Shown here: positions 55,879 to 63,549 of the stretch, piece by piece
Numbering within the stretch: the first letter of the stretch is position 1
How the letters are laid out: each line of letters begins with the position of its first letter
DNA from: an uncultured Alphaproteobacteria bacterium
Lineage (GTDB): Bacteria; Pseudomonadota; Alphaproteobacteria; Thalassobaculales; Thalassobaculaceae
Assembly: GCA_902629125.1 (NCBI GenBank)
Contig: CACOPQ010000007.1
Coordinates: 1-64,000, forward strand
Direction: 5' to 3'
Length of the DNA: 64,000 bases
Made by a program: the position numbers and the translations under genes
The notes under the pieces: generated by a model
Told to the model about the DNA's origin: nothing
The model's input: only the letters and a program-made list of their open reading frames with translations
The model's database searches: none

Positions 55879-56175
55879 TTAAGGATTTTTGTAGTAACTC
55901 AGATAAGCAACCTTTTCGTTGTCGGTTGTTTGCTGTGGATTAAATCTTCGAGTGGCTCCCATCAAATAGTGCCCCCTTCTTACTGTTCTTGCATCCGCAA
56001 AAGATACCTTGTCACTCCTTGCAGCTGTATACCTCAGAGTTGTGAAATAAGTCTCTTTGTGGGATCCATCGCAAAACGGTTGCTTACTTCTTTTCACACA
56101 GTTGCACAAAAAATACGATTTACCCTCGACTTCTATGGAAGTTGGGCTCTTCAGTGCTACGGTGGGAACCGACAT
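55879..56175 (-). CDS. CDGSH iron-sulfur domain protein, second motif frameshifted
   Basis: The ATG at 56175 (GGAG upstream) opens a frame with one CDGSH motif, CNCVKRSKQPFCDGSH, which in family proteins holds a 2Fe-2S cluster through three Cys and one His. Bacterial proteins of this type have a second motif. Here it is encoded one frame over: FCGCKNSKKGALFDGSHSK ending at a TAA (55940-55942). The break coincides with a run of four A residues (55999-56002 on the plus strand). Even in that frame the third Cys is Phe (LFDGSH). The downstream frame to 55879 is nonconserved. Confidence 0.8.
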   Translation of the reverse strand: MSVPTVALKSPTSIEVEGKSYFLCNCVKRSKQPFCDGSHKETYFTTLRYTAARSDKVSFADARTVRRGHYLMGATRRFNPQQTTDNEKVAYLSYYKNP

Positions 56176-56438
56176 GAAAATCTCCATAGGTGCTTTATCC
56201 CTCAGTTTAGTTATTGAAGATTTATCACAAAATAACAAGAAAATATTTTTTCAAAGATATTGAGTGTGCTGCGCGGATGTTTGGAGCTGAAAATATTTTA
56301 AATTCTAGGTTTCAGTATCAGACTAGAATAAGCCAGTATCCTTCTTGACTGCCATGGCAAAAGGATTAATTAAGATAGGATCGTGGTGCATCTGTTTGGT
56401 GTGTTTACACTGCCCGAAAGCTTTGATTGTAGGATAAG

Positions 56439-57005
56439 ATGGCGTCGTTTACGATAACAAACAAAAAAGCAAACGGGTTTTTTATGGTGCTTTCGTTAGT
56501 GCACGCTAGTTCGGGCATTTCGCTAAGCGTCCGGGAGAAATATGCCGCTGGCAAGATTAACGTTACCCGAAAAAAGCTCGATGAGATTAAAAGAAATTCA
56601 AGTGACTTAACTAACATAGGGGTTTGGTCCGATCTCGCGGATCTTGATGAATTTATCGAGAGAGATATACTGGGATTGGATCAGTCGCCGCAAAATGAAC
56701 GGATCGAATACTTCCTGCCACAATTAGATGATCTGGAAGATAATGCAGTTGCCAACTTTGAATTGGTTGATTGGTTTAGACAATTTGGCTTTGTTGAAGA
56801 AAAATCTGATTTTGAAATCAAAGGTGGGATAAAAATTTTATCAAAAGAAATAGCTCGGCATGGTCCCATAAATAAAATTTCTCCGGAAAAAAAGTTTTTC
56901 TACGACCCTAGATTTAATAATAACCGAGGTAGTCTTAGTAACGAGACCAATCCAAAAAAATTCGCTAAAATGCACTTAAAATTGCTGAAGGGAGGATATA
57001 GATGA
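56439..57005 (+). CDS. Unrecognised protein
   Basis: This 188-residue soluble protein has AGGATAAG before its ATG. It shows a basic N-terminal third (REKYAAGKINVTRKKLDEIK), an acidic middle (WSDLADLDEFIERDILGLDQ, LPQLDDLEDNAVANFELVDW) and a basic end (NPKKFAKMHLKLLKGGYR). There is no signal peptide, membrane segment or motif I recognise. Its stop codon overlaps the start of the next gene (ATGA at 57002-57005), so the pair is translationally coupled. Confidence 0.6.
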   Translation: MASFTITNKKANGFFMVLSLVHASSGISLSVREKYAAGKINVTRKKLDEIKRNSSDLTNIGVWSDLADLDEFIERDILGLDQSPQNERIEYFLPQLDDLEDNAVANFELVDWFRQFGFVEEKSDFEIKGGIKILSKEIARHGPINKISPEKKFFYDPRFNNNRGSLSNETNPKKFAKMHLKLLKGGYR

Positions 57006-57193
57006 AAGATGTCTTGGTGCAAGAAATAGACGAAGATGGAGAGATCATTCATGTTGAAATGAGAAATGGCGAAGGGGAACATCTTATAGGCGTCTACCAG
57101 CTGATTGGATGGACAAAACCTTCGAAAAAGGTAAAGGCTCAGGCAGAGCTAGAACTGTACGTTCCGCCAAAAATAACCCACCCAATTCAGTAA
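57002..57193 (+). CDS. Unrecognised small protein, coupled to the gene upstream
   Basis: This 63-residue protein, translationally coupled through an ATGA overlap, has GGAGG six bases before its ATG. It begins with an acidic strand-like stretch (VLVQEIDEDGEIIHVEMRN), then GEGEHLIGVYQLIGWTKPSK and a Pro-rich end. I do not recognise a family. The close coupling suggests the two products act together or are needed in equal amounts. Confidence 0.55.
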   Translation: MKDVLVQEIDEDGEIIHVEMRNGEGEHLIGVYQLIGWTKPSKKVKAQAELELYVPPKITHPIQ

Positions 57194-57283
57194 ACGATTA
57201 GCAAGAGCCAATAACCCTTTTACGACGCCCAAGGCCATTCACAAACCCGTTTCTTCGACTTTGACGGCGTATTGCCCTTAAAT

Positions 57284-58111
57284 TTATCTTGCAATTCTAT
57301 AGCTCTCACCACTTTTTTCAATATATCCAAATTTTGGCTTAATCATATGGCCGCTGGTACAAAGTAGTCTATCAGTGCTGACCATATCAAGAACCTCTTT
57401 TCTAGATTTCAGCGCTGCCTCAGAGTCAACATCAAAAATTGTGGCAATATTGGGATTTTCTAGTTGCAGATTAGGCACGTGTAAGATGTCTCCCATTTGT
57501 ATTAAAGTTTCGTTGCCTTCATCAACCCTGAAACCCGAATGTCCAGGTGTGTGCCCTGGTATGTCAACGGAAGAGACACCTGAAATGATATCTTTGCCGA
57601 AGGAAATAGTTTCGATTTTATCTTCGTAAGCACTTAGCGCAGCTCGAGCAAGGCCGGCCCAATCATTGCCGTTGACTTCGGCATCAGTGAATGTGTCCGA
57701 TGTCCAAAAGTTATACTCCAAGTCTATCACTTTAAACGAGGCGTTTTTAAAGACAGCAGAGCCTTCTGCATCGATAGCTCCGGCCACGTGATCCGGGTGG
57801 AGGTGTGTGAAAAAAATATCAGTTATGTCATTTGGCCCCAATCCTGCTTCCTTGAGAGCATCTTGGAGGAAGCCACAAGTCGGTCCAAAAAGGTCTCTGC
57901 AACCAGAATCTATCAGCAAATTTTTACTTTCAGTTTGTATCAAATAAGCATTAACGTTTGAAGTTGCTAACGTACTATTTTCATCTGTCGCAATTTGTTG
58001 GGATTGCTCGTCTGAAAGGTTCATCAACACTTCAGCTGGCAAAGATAGTTCTCCGTCGCGAAGAGCGATGACCTTGAAATTGCCAACTGACGTTTGGGAT
58101 ATTCTAGACAT
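57284..58111 (-). CDS. MBL fold metallo-hydrolase
   Basis: This metallo-beta-lactamase fold hydrolase has about 275 residues. Zn-binding residues are in FFTHLHPDHVAGAID (HxHxDH), DIPGHTPGHSGFRVDEG (His) and QMGDILHVPNLQ (Asp), and a C-terminal GHMIKPKFGYIEK supplies the last His. The group includes lactonases and other hydrolases; substrate unknown. The start is set at the ATG at 58111 behind AGGA; a longer frame to 58123 exists. It stands alone. Confidence 0.88.
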   Translation of the reverse strand: MSRISQTSVGNFKVIALRDGELSLPAEVLMNLSDEQSQQIATDENSTLATSNVNAYLIQTESKNLLIDSGCRDLFGPTCGFLQDALKEAGLGPNDITDIFFTHLHPDHVAGAIDAEGSAVFKNASFKVIDLEYNFWTSDTFTDAEVNGNDWAGLARAALSAYEDKIETISFGKDIISGVSSVDIPGHTPGHSGFRVDEGNETLIQMGDILHVPNLQLENPNIATIFDVDSEAALKSRKEVLDMVSTDRLLCTSGHMIKPKFGYIEKSGESYRIAR

Positions 58112-58688
58112 TTTTATCCTCACTAAATGTTTATCTTTTCAGGATTTAAAAAATTAACAGCGATCCTAACGGTGTCAAGGTGGGTTTAAGCTGAAGGCAA
58201 TGTGATGAAAACTAAAATGATTGGAAAATTTAAAAATCTAAACCATTGATAAATTTATTCGTTTGTCATTATTGATAACTACGCATTTGCTAGTTTTTTC
58301 ACAATTATGCGCCTGGCCACAGGAAGTCTTTCCCAATACAGAAAACAATTTAGCATACGTATCCAGCCAGGACGTGTTGCAAAATAAAACCGCGAAACTT
58401 CGAAGTGTGCTGCAATCCGGGATGGTGTATTTTCTAAAATTCATACGATGGCAGGCCGCTTAGTTAAGCAGAAAGGCGGATGGCTATAATCATATAGGTG
58501 CTTAGGAAATCTCTTACAGGGAGGAAAAAGAATTATGTTAAGGCCCATTCTCATAATACACGGCCTTATCTCTAAAATGGTTCATCTTATTTAAGTTCAT
58601 CTCCTCTAGCAGATTGTATGTGCAGCCCAAATTTCCAGAGTTTTTGTTAATTTACCTATTTAGCATTAATCTTTCTGTTTTGCTGAGG
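58112..58688. other. Intergenic region, one tiny ORF with strong ribosome site
   Basis: About 575 bases without a convincing gene. A 66-codon frame from TTG at 58263 looks faintly like a signal peptide but has no ribosome site. At 58535-58594 a 19-residue frame (LRPILIIHGLISKMVHLI after Met) sits behind an AGGGAGGA sequence; it could be a leader peptide or a remnant start. Confidence 0.35.
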
Positions 58689-59150
58689 TCATCGTTGTTT
58701 TCCTGACAATCGTTCTTCGTCTTGTTTCAATGGGAAATAATCTGGATGTGTTAGGTGTTCCTCGGGAGCAATGATTTCACAAAAACTAGCTTTAGAACGC
58801 GAAAAAACCGCCCTTGTCAGTTTGTACCAGAAGGTTGGGGGGTCGAACGTTCCTCCAGCAACGCCTTTTAGACCTTGGTAGTTTGGCGCATCAATTGTCC
58901 AGAATAAATTTGTCCCACAAACGGAACATCTCTCATTTTTCACATTGTGCCCACTCTCGGTTGAGTAAGAGAAGTAATCTAATTCTCCCGATAAGAGATT
59001 GAGTTCTTTATCTTGGAAATAAATGGAGACGCCAAACGCGCTGCCTGTTCGAAGCTGGCAATACCTACAATGGCATATCGAGGAGCGTAAAGGTTCAGCG
59101 CTGATTTGATAACGTGTTTCTCCACACAAACAGCCACCAGTTTTAATCAT
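58689..59150 (-). CDS. GFA family (glutathione-dependent formaldehyde-activating-like) protein
   Basis: This zinc protein of about 153 residues belongs to the GFA/CENP-V family. The Cys pairs are GGCLCGETRYQI, CHCRYCQLRTGS and CSVCGTNLFW, arranged as the two-zinc fold. Despite the family name, formaldehyde activity is proven for few members. The start at 59150 (ATG behind AAAGGATA) is preferred over 59171. It reads away from a long noncoding stretch. Confidence 0.88.
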   Translation of the reverse strand: MIKTGGCLCGETRYQISAEPLRSSICHCRYCQLRTGSAFGVSIYFQDKELNLLSGELDYFSYSTESGHNVKNERCSVCGTNLFWTIDAPNYQGLKGVAGGTFDPPTFWYKLTRAVFSRSKASFCEIIAPEEHLTHPDYFPLKQDEERLSGKQR

Positions 59151-59600
59151 GGCATATCCTTTCGAAAACAATTACCAAAGCATATATTAATTACGATCTT
59201 TTTGTAAAAAACGCGATGCAAGAAATATTATTTAAATTGATTAACAACCCGTTGTCATAATCAGATCACCTTGGGAAAATTCATAACTTAAGTGCAAGAT
59301 TTTGGATTAACAGTTTATCGGTTAAATCGTTCGCAAAACAAATTAACATTTATTACATTTATATAATATTGCATTTACCGCGAAATAACCGTCGACCATC
59401 GCAATTGCGGTTTTGTCGAATGTTTTTTTACTTGGGTTTTATAAACTTTCGACAATTACGTTCCCGCATGGAAGTTGACGAAGGTATAAATCGACGTGCA
59501 TTCAGTCGCCAATGATCGTTAAAGTTTCTCAACTTGGTGTTTTTAAAGCTTTAATTTATTTTTTTGACTCTATGATGTTTGCAGACAATCGAATAGGGAA
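59151..59600. other. AT-rich intergenic region
   Basis: About 450 bases of AT-rich sequence between two minus-strand genes, holding the promoter of the GFA gene and the downstream end of the methyltransferase gene. I found no ORF, RNA fold or repeat that I can support. Confidence 0.35.
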
Positions 59601-60656
59601 CTATTTTTGTATATGGTTTATTGGAATAGGTACTCGTCCCTCTTTCCTTCCATAAACGTTATAGTGTTCAATTGCACGCAATTCTCTTTCTGCAAGTGGG
59701 AGAGAACTAAATGTGCTGTGTAAGTCCGGGTTGATTTTTGGGTCTAAGTAGTAGTCGACATCGAATCTACTAGCGATCAAAGCAAAACATGGACCATTTG
59801 GGTGATCGACCTTATCAAAATTTATTCTAATATTAGCAAATCCCAATTTCCGTAGAAGCGCGAGCAGGTCCTTCTTGCAAATCCAATAAGAAAAAGAGGA
59901 CCTACCTCCACAAAAACCTCTCCATTGCTTCGCTTTACCATAGTTTTGTCGGACTGTTTTCACAGAAAATCCATCAATATCAAAAAGTTTTGGATTATCG
60001 ATATCCCACTTGCCATTTTCAATTTCCCGCTTTGCGATCGGAGACCACCTTTCTAGATCTTCTTCGAAGTAATGTGTCCATATGAATAAGTTATCTGTTT
60101 TCGAGGAAACTTTTTCTAATAGTGTCACGGGGTCTTCCATATGATATAAAACGCCGGAGGCTACTACAGTATCGAAACAGCCTGCGCTTATCTCCGGATT
60201 CGAGAAGTCTCCTAATAAAAACTTAGATTTTAAACCAAGGAAGTTTTTGACAATTAAACAACGTAGGAAGGCGCCATGATTACCTTCTATTGAGAGAACG
60301 TCTCCGCCTGCTCTTTCAAGCATATAGGTGTGAGCTCCTTCCAATGGTCCGAGCTCCAAAATCTTTTTCCCTTTAACGCCTCCTAGTTCATCTAATAACC
60401 AGTTTATGCGGTCGTCGTTAAATCCATCAAATCGTCCAGTGTTTTGGGCGCCGGAAATTTTGGTTGACCAAGAACCTCTAAAAAGATCAAAAGAGTTTTG
60501 TTCATTTGGTTGCAATTTCGTAAAGCTTGTTAAAAAGTTTTCGAAATATTTTTCCTCTTCTGAACTTTCAGAGCGCGCAGTGTTGTTCAAATTGAACCAA
60601 ATTAATCTGAAAAAACGAGAGAGGTGTCTAAAAGTTGATCTGTATCGTTGCGGCAA
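59601..60656 (-). CDS. Class I SAM-dependent methyltransferase
   Basis: This 351-residue protein has an N-terminal helical region and a central Rossmann-like methyltransferase domain: motif I KKILELGPLEGAHTYMLERA (about residue 98), motif II acidic loop end VLSIEGNHGAFLRC, and VVASGVLYHMEDPVTLLEKV. A C-terminal extension (HSTFSSLPLAERELRAIEHY) follows the domain. The layout resembles O- or C-methyltransferases of surface polysaccharide loci, but no glycosyltransferases are nearby. The substrate is unknown. Confidence 0.8.
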   Translation of the reverse strand: MPQRYRSTFRHLSRFFRLIWFNLNNTARSESSEEEKYFENFLTSFTKLQPNEQNSFDLFRGSWSTKISGAQNTGRFDGFNDDRINWLLDELGGVKGKKILELGPLEGAHTYMLERAGGDVLSIEGNHGAFLRCLIVKNFLGLKSKFLLGDFSNPEISAGCFDTVVASGVLYHMEDPVTLLEKVSSKTDNLFIWTHYFEEDLERWSPIAKREIENGKWDIDNPKLFDIDGFSVKTVRQNYGKAKQWRGFCGGRSSFSYWICKKDLLALLRKLGFANIRINFDKVDHPNGPCFALIASRFDVDYYLDPKINPDLHSTFSSLPLAERELRAIEHYNVYGRKEGRVPIPINHIQK

Positions 60657-60802
60657 ATCCCGTCCCCCAGCACAGCAAAGTCTAATGAATTTGTTGGCAT
60701 TTATTTTTTACTTGAGTCCATACAATTTGATGGCACAAAATATTTTTTGCTGAACTGTGCTGCCTACAATTAAGGAACAAAGATATTTCTTTTTAGGTAT
60801 CA

Positions 60803-61513
60803 TCAAATTGGACATTCAGAGAACTTTGAGTTGGAAGCTTTTACAGCATCTATTTCGCCTACCGCATCAGCTATGTTTTTCACAATCGGGAAATCACTAA
60901 AAGGGTCACCATCGCAGGTCTCTCTTAATAGCCCAAAGCCCCCCGTTTCTTGAACAGCTCTAACACATGTGTACAAAAATATATCGGCATACGAACAGAT
61001 TTTGCCTGTCATGAAGGGTGCGGCATTTGTATTTTTCAACTGTTGCTCGAGGAATCGCAGGCGTTTGGTGTGGAGAGCTTTTAGATTTGATATACCAGTT
61101 GCTTTTCCGCCATTAGCTAAACTATCGGTTAATCGTGAATTTCTCCAAAAGACATCATTGTTATCAATGATAATGTCGTGAAATGGTGACAATACAAATG
61201 AATAATAATCTTGTACCCAAGCCCAATACATATTGACGCGAGCAGCACTCTCATTGTTTTTCGGTGTTAATGGACCTGGATACTGGTAAACTAAATATTG
61301 TACTATCGCCATAGAGTCATTTAGCTCCAAGTCATTCGCATTGTCTTTCATCCATGGGATAGTACCAAAAGCTGCTTCTTTATCTTTATCGAAGTCATCG
61401 CCTAACGGAGTAGATAGAAGGTAGTTTACTTTAATTTCATGCATTGCACATATGATATTAATTTGCTCACCTCGTCCAATTATCGGCAAATAAGCTAAAT
61501 CTATCTGTTTCAT
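60803..61513 (-). CDS. Glutathione S-transferase-like protein
   Basis: This GST-fold protein of about 236 residues has the N-terminal domain KQIDLAYLPIIGRGEQINII (Tyr in position to activate glutathione, as in alpha/sigma-type GSTs), followed by AFGTIPWMKDN (cis-Pro) and ELNDSMAIVQYLVYQY (Asp-Ser pair contacting glutathione). The C-terminal helical domain includes MTGKICSYADIFLYTCVRAV. The ATG at 61513 with GAGGC upstream is chosen over a TTG at 61528. It stands apart from other catabolic genes. Confidence 0.8.
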   Translation of the reverse strand: MKQIDLAYLPIIGRGEQINIICAMHEIKVNYLLSTPLGDDFDKDKEAAFGTIPWMKDNANDLELNDSMAIVQYLVYQYPGPLTPKNNESAARVNMYWAWVQDYYSFVLSPFHDIIIDNNDVFWRNSRLTDSLANGGKATGISNLKALHTKRLRFLEQQLKNTNAAPFMTGKICSYADIFLYTCVRAVQETGGFGLLRETCDGDPFSDFPIVKNIADAVGEIDAVKASNSKFSECPI

Positions 61514-61690
61514 GGGTTTGCCTCTCAAGCTGCTGGTTAAAATAGATTTGTCGAACTATGCTGATTATTGTTACCTTATTCTACTTTTATTTACTTCAAC
61601 AGCACTTAATACTGTTAGCTTTACAGTATTGACAGAAAAACCGACTTATTCGTGTCGCCGGTTTTCTATAAATTAAATTGGTTTGAAAGA

Positions 61691-62134
61691 ATGAAAAAAT
61701 ATTTATTAAGATTTTTAGCTAAGGATAAAATATATCTACAGAAAATGCTTTCGTACACGGAACGACAGATTGCAGACTTAAAAGAACAAGTTTCTAGAAA
61801 AGATAATCAAATCAAATTCCTTCAAACATTAATTATTAAGCAGAATAAAAGTGGTTCTGAAGGCCAGGCTCCAATGTCTACCGACCTCTCTCCAAGCACA
61901 CAAAGCAAAGCCGTTCAAAAAACAAGTAAATTTGTTAATGTTTTTCCATTAACTAAACGATTGGAAGTTGAGAATGAAAATCGACTAGAAAAGCAAATAA
62001 CAGACATTGAAGAGGGCACATTGGAGGATATTCTAGATCATTTTGACCCTATGAACTCAGCAGAAATGGCGTTATTAGATGAAGAGATAGAAAAAAACAG
62101 AGAGTTAGAAAGACAAAAACCAAAAGGTAGTTAG
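61691..62134 (+). CDS. Hypothetical protein with coiled-coil segment
   Basis: This protein of about 147 residues has a basic N-terminus (KKYLLRFLAKDKIYLQKML), a predicted coiled coil (YTERQIADLKEQVSRKDNQI), a Ser/Thr/Gln-rich low-complexity middle and an acidic C-terminal helix (EMALLDEEIEKNRELERQK). I do not recognise a family. An in-frame start at 61652 would add 13 residues; the ATG at 61691 is preferred on weak grounds. It ends in a strong intrinsic terminator, which supports it being a real transcript. Confidence 0.6.
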   Translation: MKKYLLRFLAKDKIYLQKMLSYTERQIADLKEQVSRKDNQIKFLQTLIIKQNKSGSEGQAPMSTDLSPSTQSKAVQKTSKFVNVFPLTKRLEVENENRLEKQITDIEEGTLEDILDHFDPMNSAEMALLDEEIEKNRELERQKPKGS

Positions 62135-62257
62135 CATGCTATCTTTTATCTTGCCTCTCAAATTGGTGGTCGGCTAAATTATTGATTTAGGTTGCAGAAC
62201 GACAATAGTGAATAAATACTTGCCCCTCGCACTAATAACTAGATGAATATTCACTTT

Positions 62258-62289
62258 CCCAAATCAGTCAGAATGATTTGGGTTTTTTT
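62258..62289 (+). terminator. Intrinsic terminator after the coiled-coil gene
   Basis: CCCAAATCA (62258-62266) pairs perfectly with TGATTTGGG (62274-62282), with a seven-base loop and seven T residues directly after. The stop codon of the J-domain pseudogene on the other strand lies inside the hairpin. Confidence 0.85.
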
Positions 62290-63015
62290 CCATATACCTC
62301 TGATTCTTTGATATTATTCTTTTTCATAAACTCTCTTGCGAAAGCTTTAGCATCTTTGGGTGTTCCATTTAATTTGATGGATTTGTTCAAGCGCATATCT
62401 TTCTCTCGATCGCTCTTTTTATCGTTGTTGAGCAAATATTTAGCTAACAGCCGGATTATAGTAGAACTACCAAAATATTTTACTAGGAAACTATCTCGAA
62501 ACCTTTTGAAAACATGAGAAGCTTTCAACTGCTCTTGTGTTTCTAACACATGGACAATAGAGGCTTGAGACTATGGTACAAATAATTTTGCTAAGCATGC
62601 TTTAAGTTGACTTAGTTCAGGATTAAACTCAGAGAATTTCTTGAATGTTTTTTCCATTCCTTTGTTATTTGAATATATGCCAGAGCGTATAAAAATTTTA
62701 GCTTCATCTTCTAAATTATCAGTTTCCTTTCTATATTATGGTGTTTTGGAATTGACTTCAGCATTTTCAAAATCCTCAAAATTGCTAAGCTTACTTAGTA
62801 GTTTTGGTTCGAAAAAGGGGCGGGCGTGTTCCTCGGATAACATTCTCATGGCCTCGTTTAGATCGCACATCACGCGTTGAGATTCATCACTGCTGCCTGT
62901 GATTGTATCTGGATGAAATTTTTTTTGCTAATTGCCTATAGCTCGATCTGATCGTATCAATTCCGTCTGATAGAGTTAATCCTAGGACCGAATAATATCG
63001 AGTTAGCCCGTTCAT
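62268..63015 (-). pseudogene. J-domain protein, frameshifted with in-frame stops
   Basis: The ATG at 63015 opens TRYYSVLGLTLSDGIDTIRS and YRQLAKK, a normal J-domain helix I-II. A run of eight A residues (62919-62926) shifts the frame, after which FHPDTITGSSDESQRVM and CDLNEAMRMLSEEHARPFFE continue the J domain (HPD motif present). In that frame a TAA (62736-62738) and a TAG (62571-62573) interrupt the long helical C-terminal part, whose last 93 residues (62268-62549) stay open. The gene is therefore probably inactive. Its start overlaps the stop of the small gene upstream. Confidence 0.8.
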
Positions 63016-63155
63016 TTTTTCCTTCCACACGCAGCATAAAAACTTGGTTTTAGATTATTACCGGCATTGAGAGCTTTGCGTTTCTTGTAAGCATCAAGAG
63101 AAGCAAGAACTTCTTCATCACTAAGCAATAAAATATCATTTCTCATCATTAACAT
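63012..63155 (-). CDS. Unrecognised 47-residue protein
   Basis: A short frame with GGAGG eight bases before its ATG codes for a soluble peptide: NDILLLSDEEVLASLDAYKK followed by RKALNAGNNLKPSFYAACGR. Its stop overlaps the start of the J-domain gene (ATGA at 63012-63015), a sign of translational coupling. I do not recognise it. It was perhaps an accessory to the J-protein, which is now broken. Confidence 0.5.
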   Translation of the reverse strand: MLMMRNDILLLSDEEVLASLDAYKKRKALNAGNNLKPSFYAACGRKK

Positions 63156-63549
63156 TAGAGTTGCCTCCACAAATTACTGAAAAGTTATAGTTGGGGATTT
63201 TTAAGTCGGCTGCAATCTAAACTGAATGTCGCAGGTGCTGCTGTGTGATTTTGGTCATACGTCTGTATTAATGTTCATAAAATTGGGTTTGGTGTGTGAC
63301 TTTTGTCACCACTTTTATGGATCCAGCCTCTACGATCACAACTTACTTTCATCTATAGATTTGTTGGCTATAATCCCTCATCTTATTTGCGACGGAAACT
63401 CAAGATAGCATTATATCCGAGCACAAAACTCTGAACCTAATAACCTAACTTCTCCTGCTGATACGGGTTGATTGCAGAAGTAATCATTTAATTTAAGCCT
63501 ATTGACTCATCTGGGCAATCACGTGCCAAAATATCTATGGGAGGTAATA
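63156..63549. other. Intergenic region with two CRP/FNR-like palindromes
   Basis: About 390 bases between the 47-residue gene (start) and the MFS gene (end), both on the minus strand. A 60-codon plus-strand frame (63226-63408) is only a by-product of the two palindromic elements described separately. No RNA gene is apparent. Confidence 0.4.
63244..63310. promoter_or_regulatory. Two CRP/FNR-like palindromes 51 bases apart
   Basis: TGTGATTTTGGTCATA (63244-63259) and TGTGACTTTTGTCACC (63295-63310) both fit TGTGA-N6-TCAnn, the CRP/FNR half-site pattern. Their centres are 51 bases apart, about five turns of the helix, so bound proteins would lie on the same face. The surrounding bases are also similar (GGTG and GTGTGA), so they may be a duplicated element. 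They lie 89 bases or more upstream of the minus-strand 47-residue gene and J-domain gene. Confidence 0.35.

Noticed and set aside
58263-58463. 66-codon ORF with a signal-peptide-like start
   Set aside because: TTG start with no ribosome site; an antisense frame of equal length exists, and no homology is recognisable.
63226-63408. 60-codon ORF on the plus strand
   Set aside because: It has no good start signal, and its repeated peptide pattern comes from the two palindromes.
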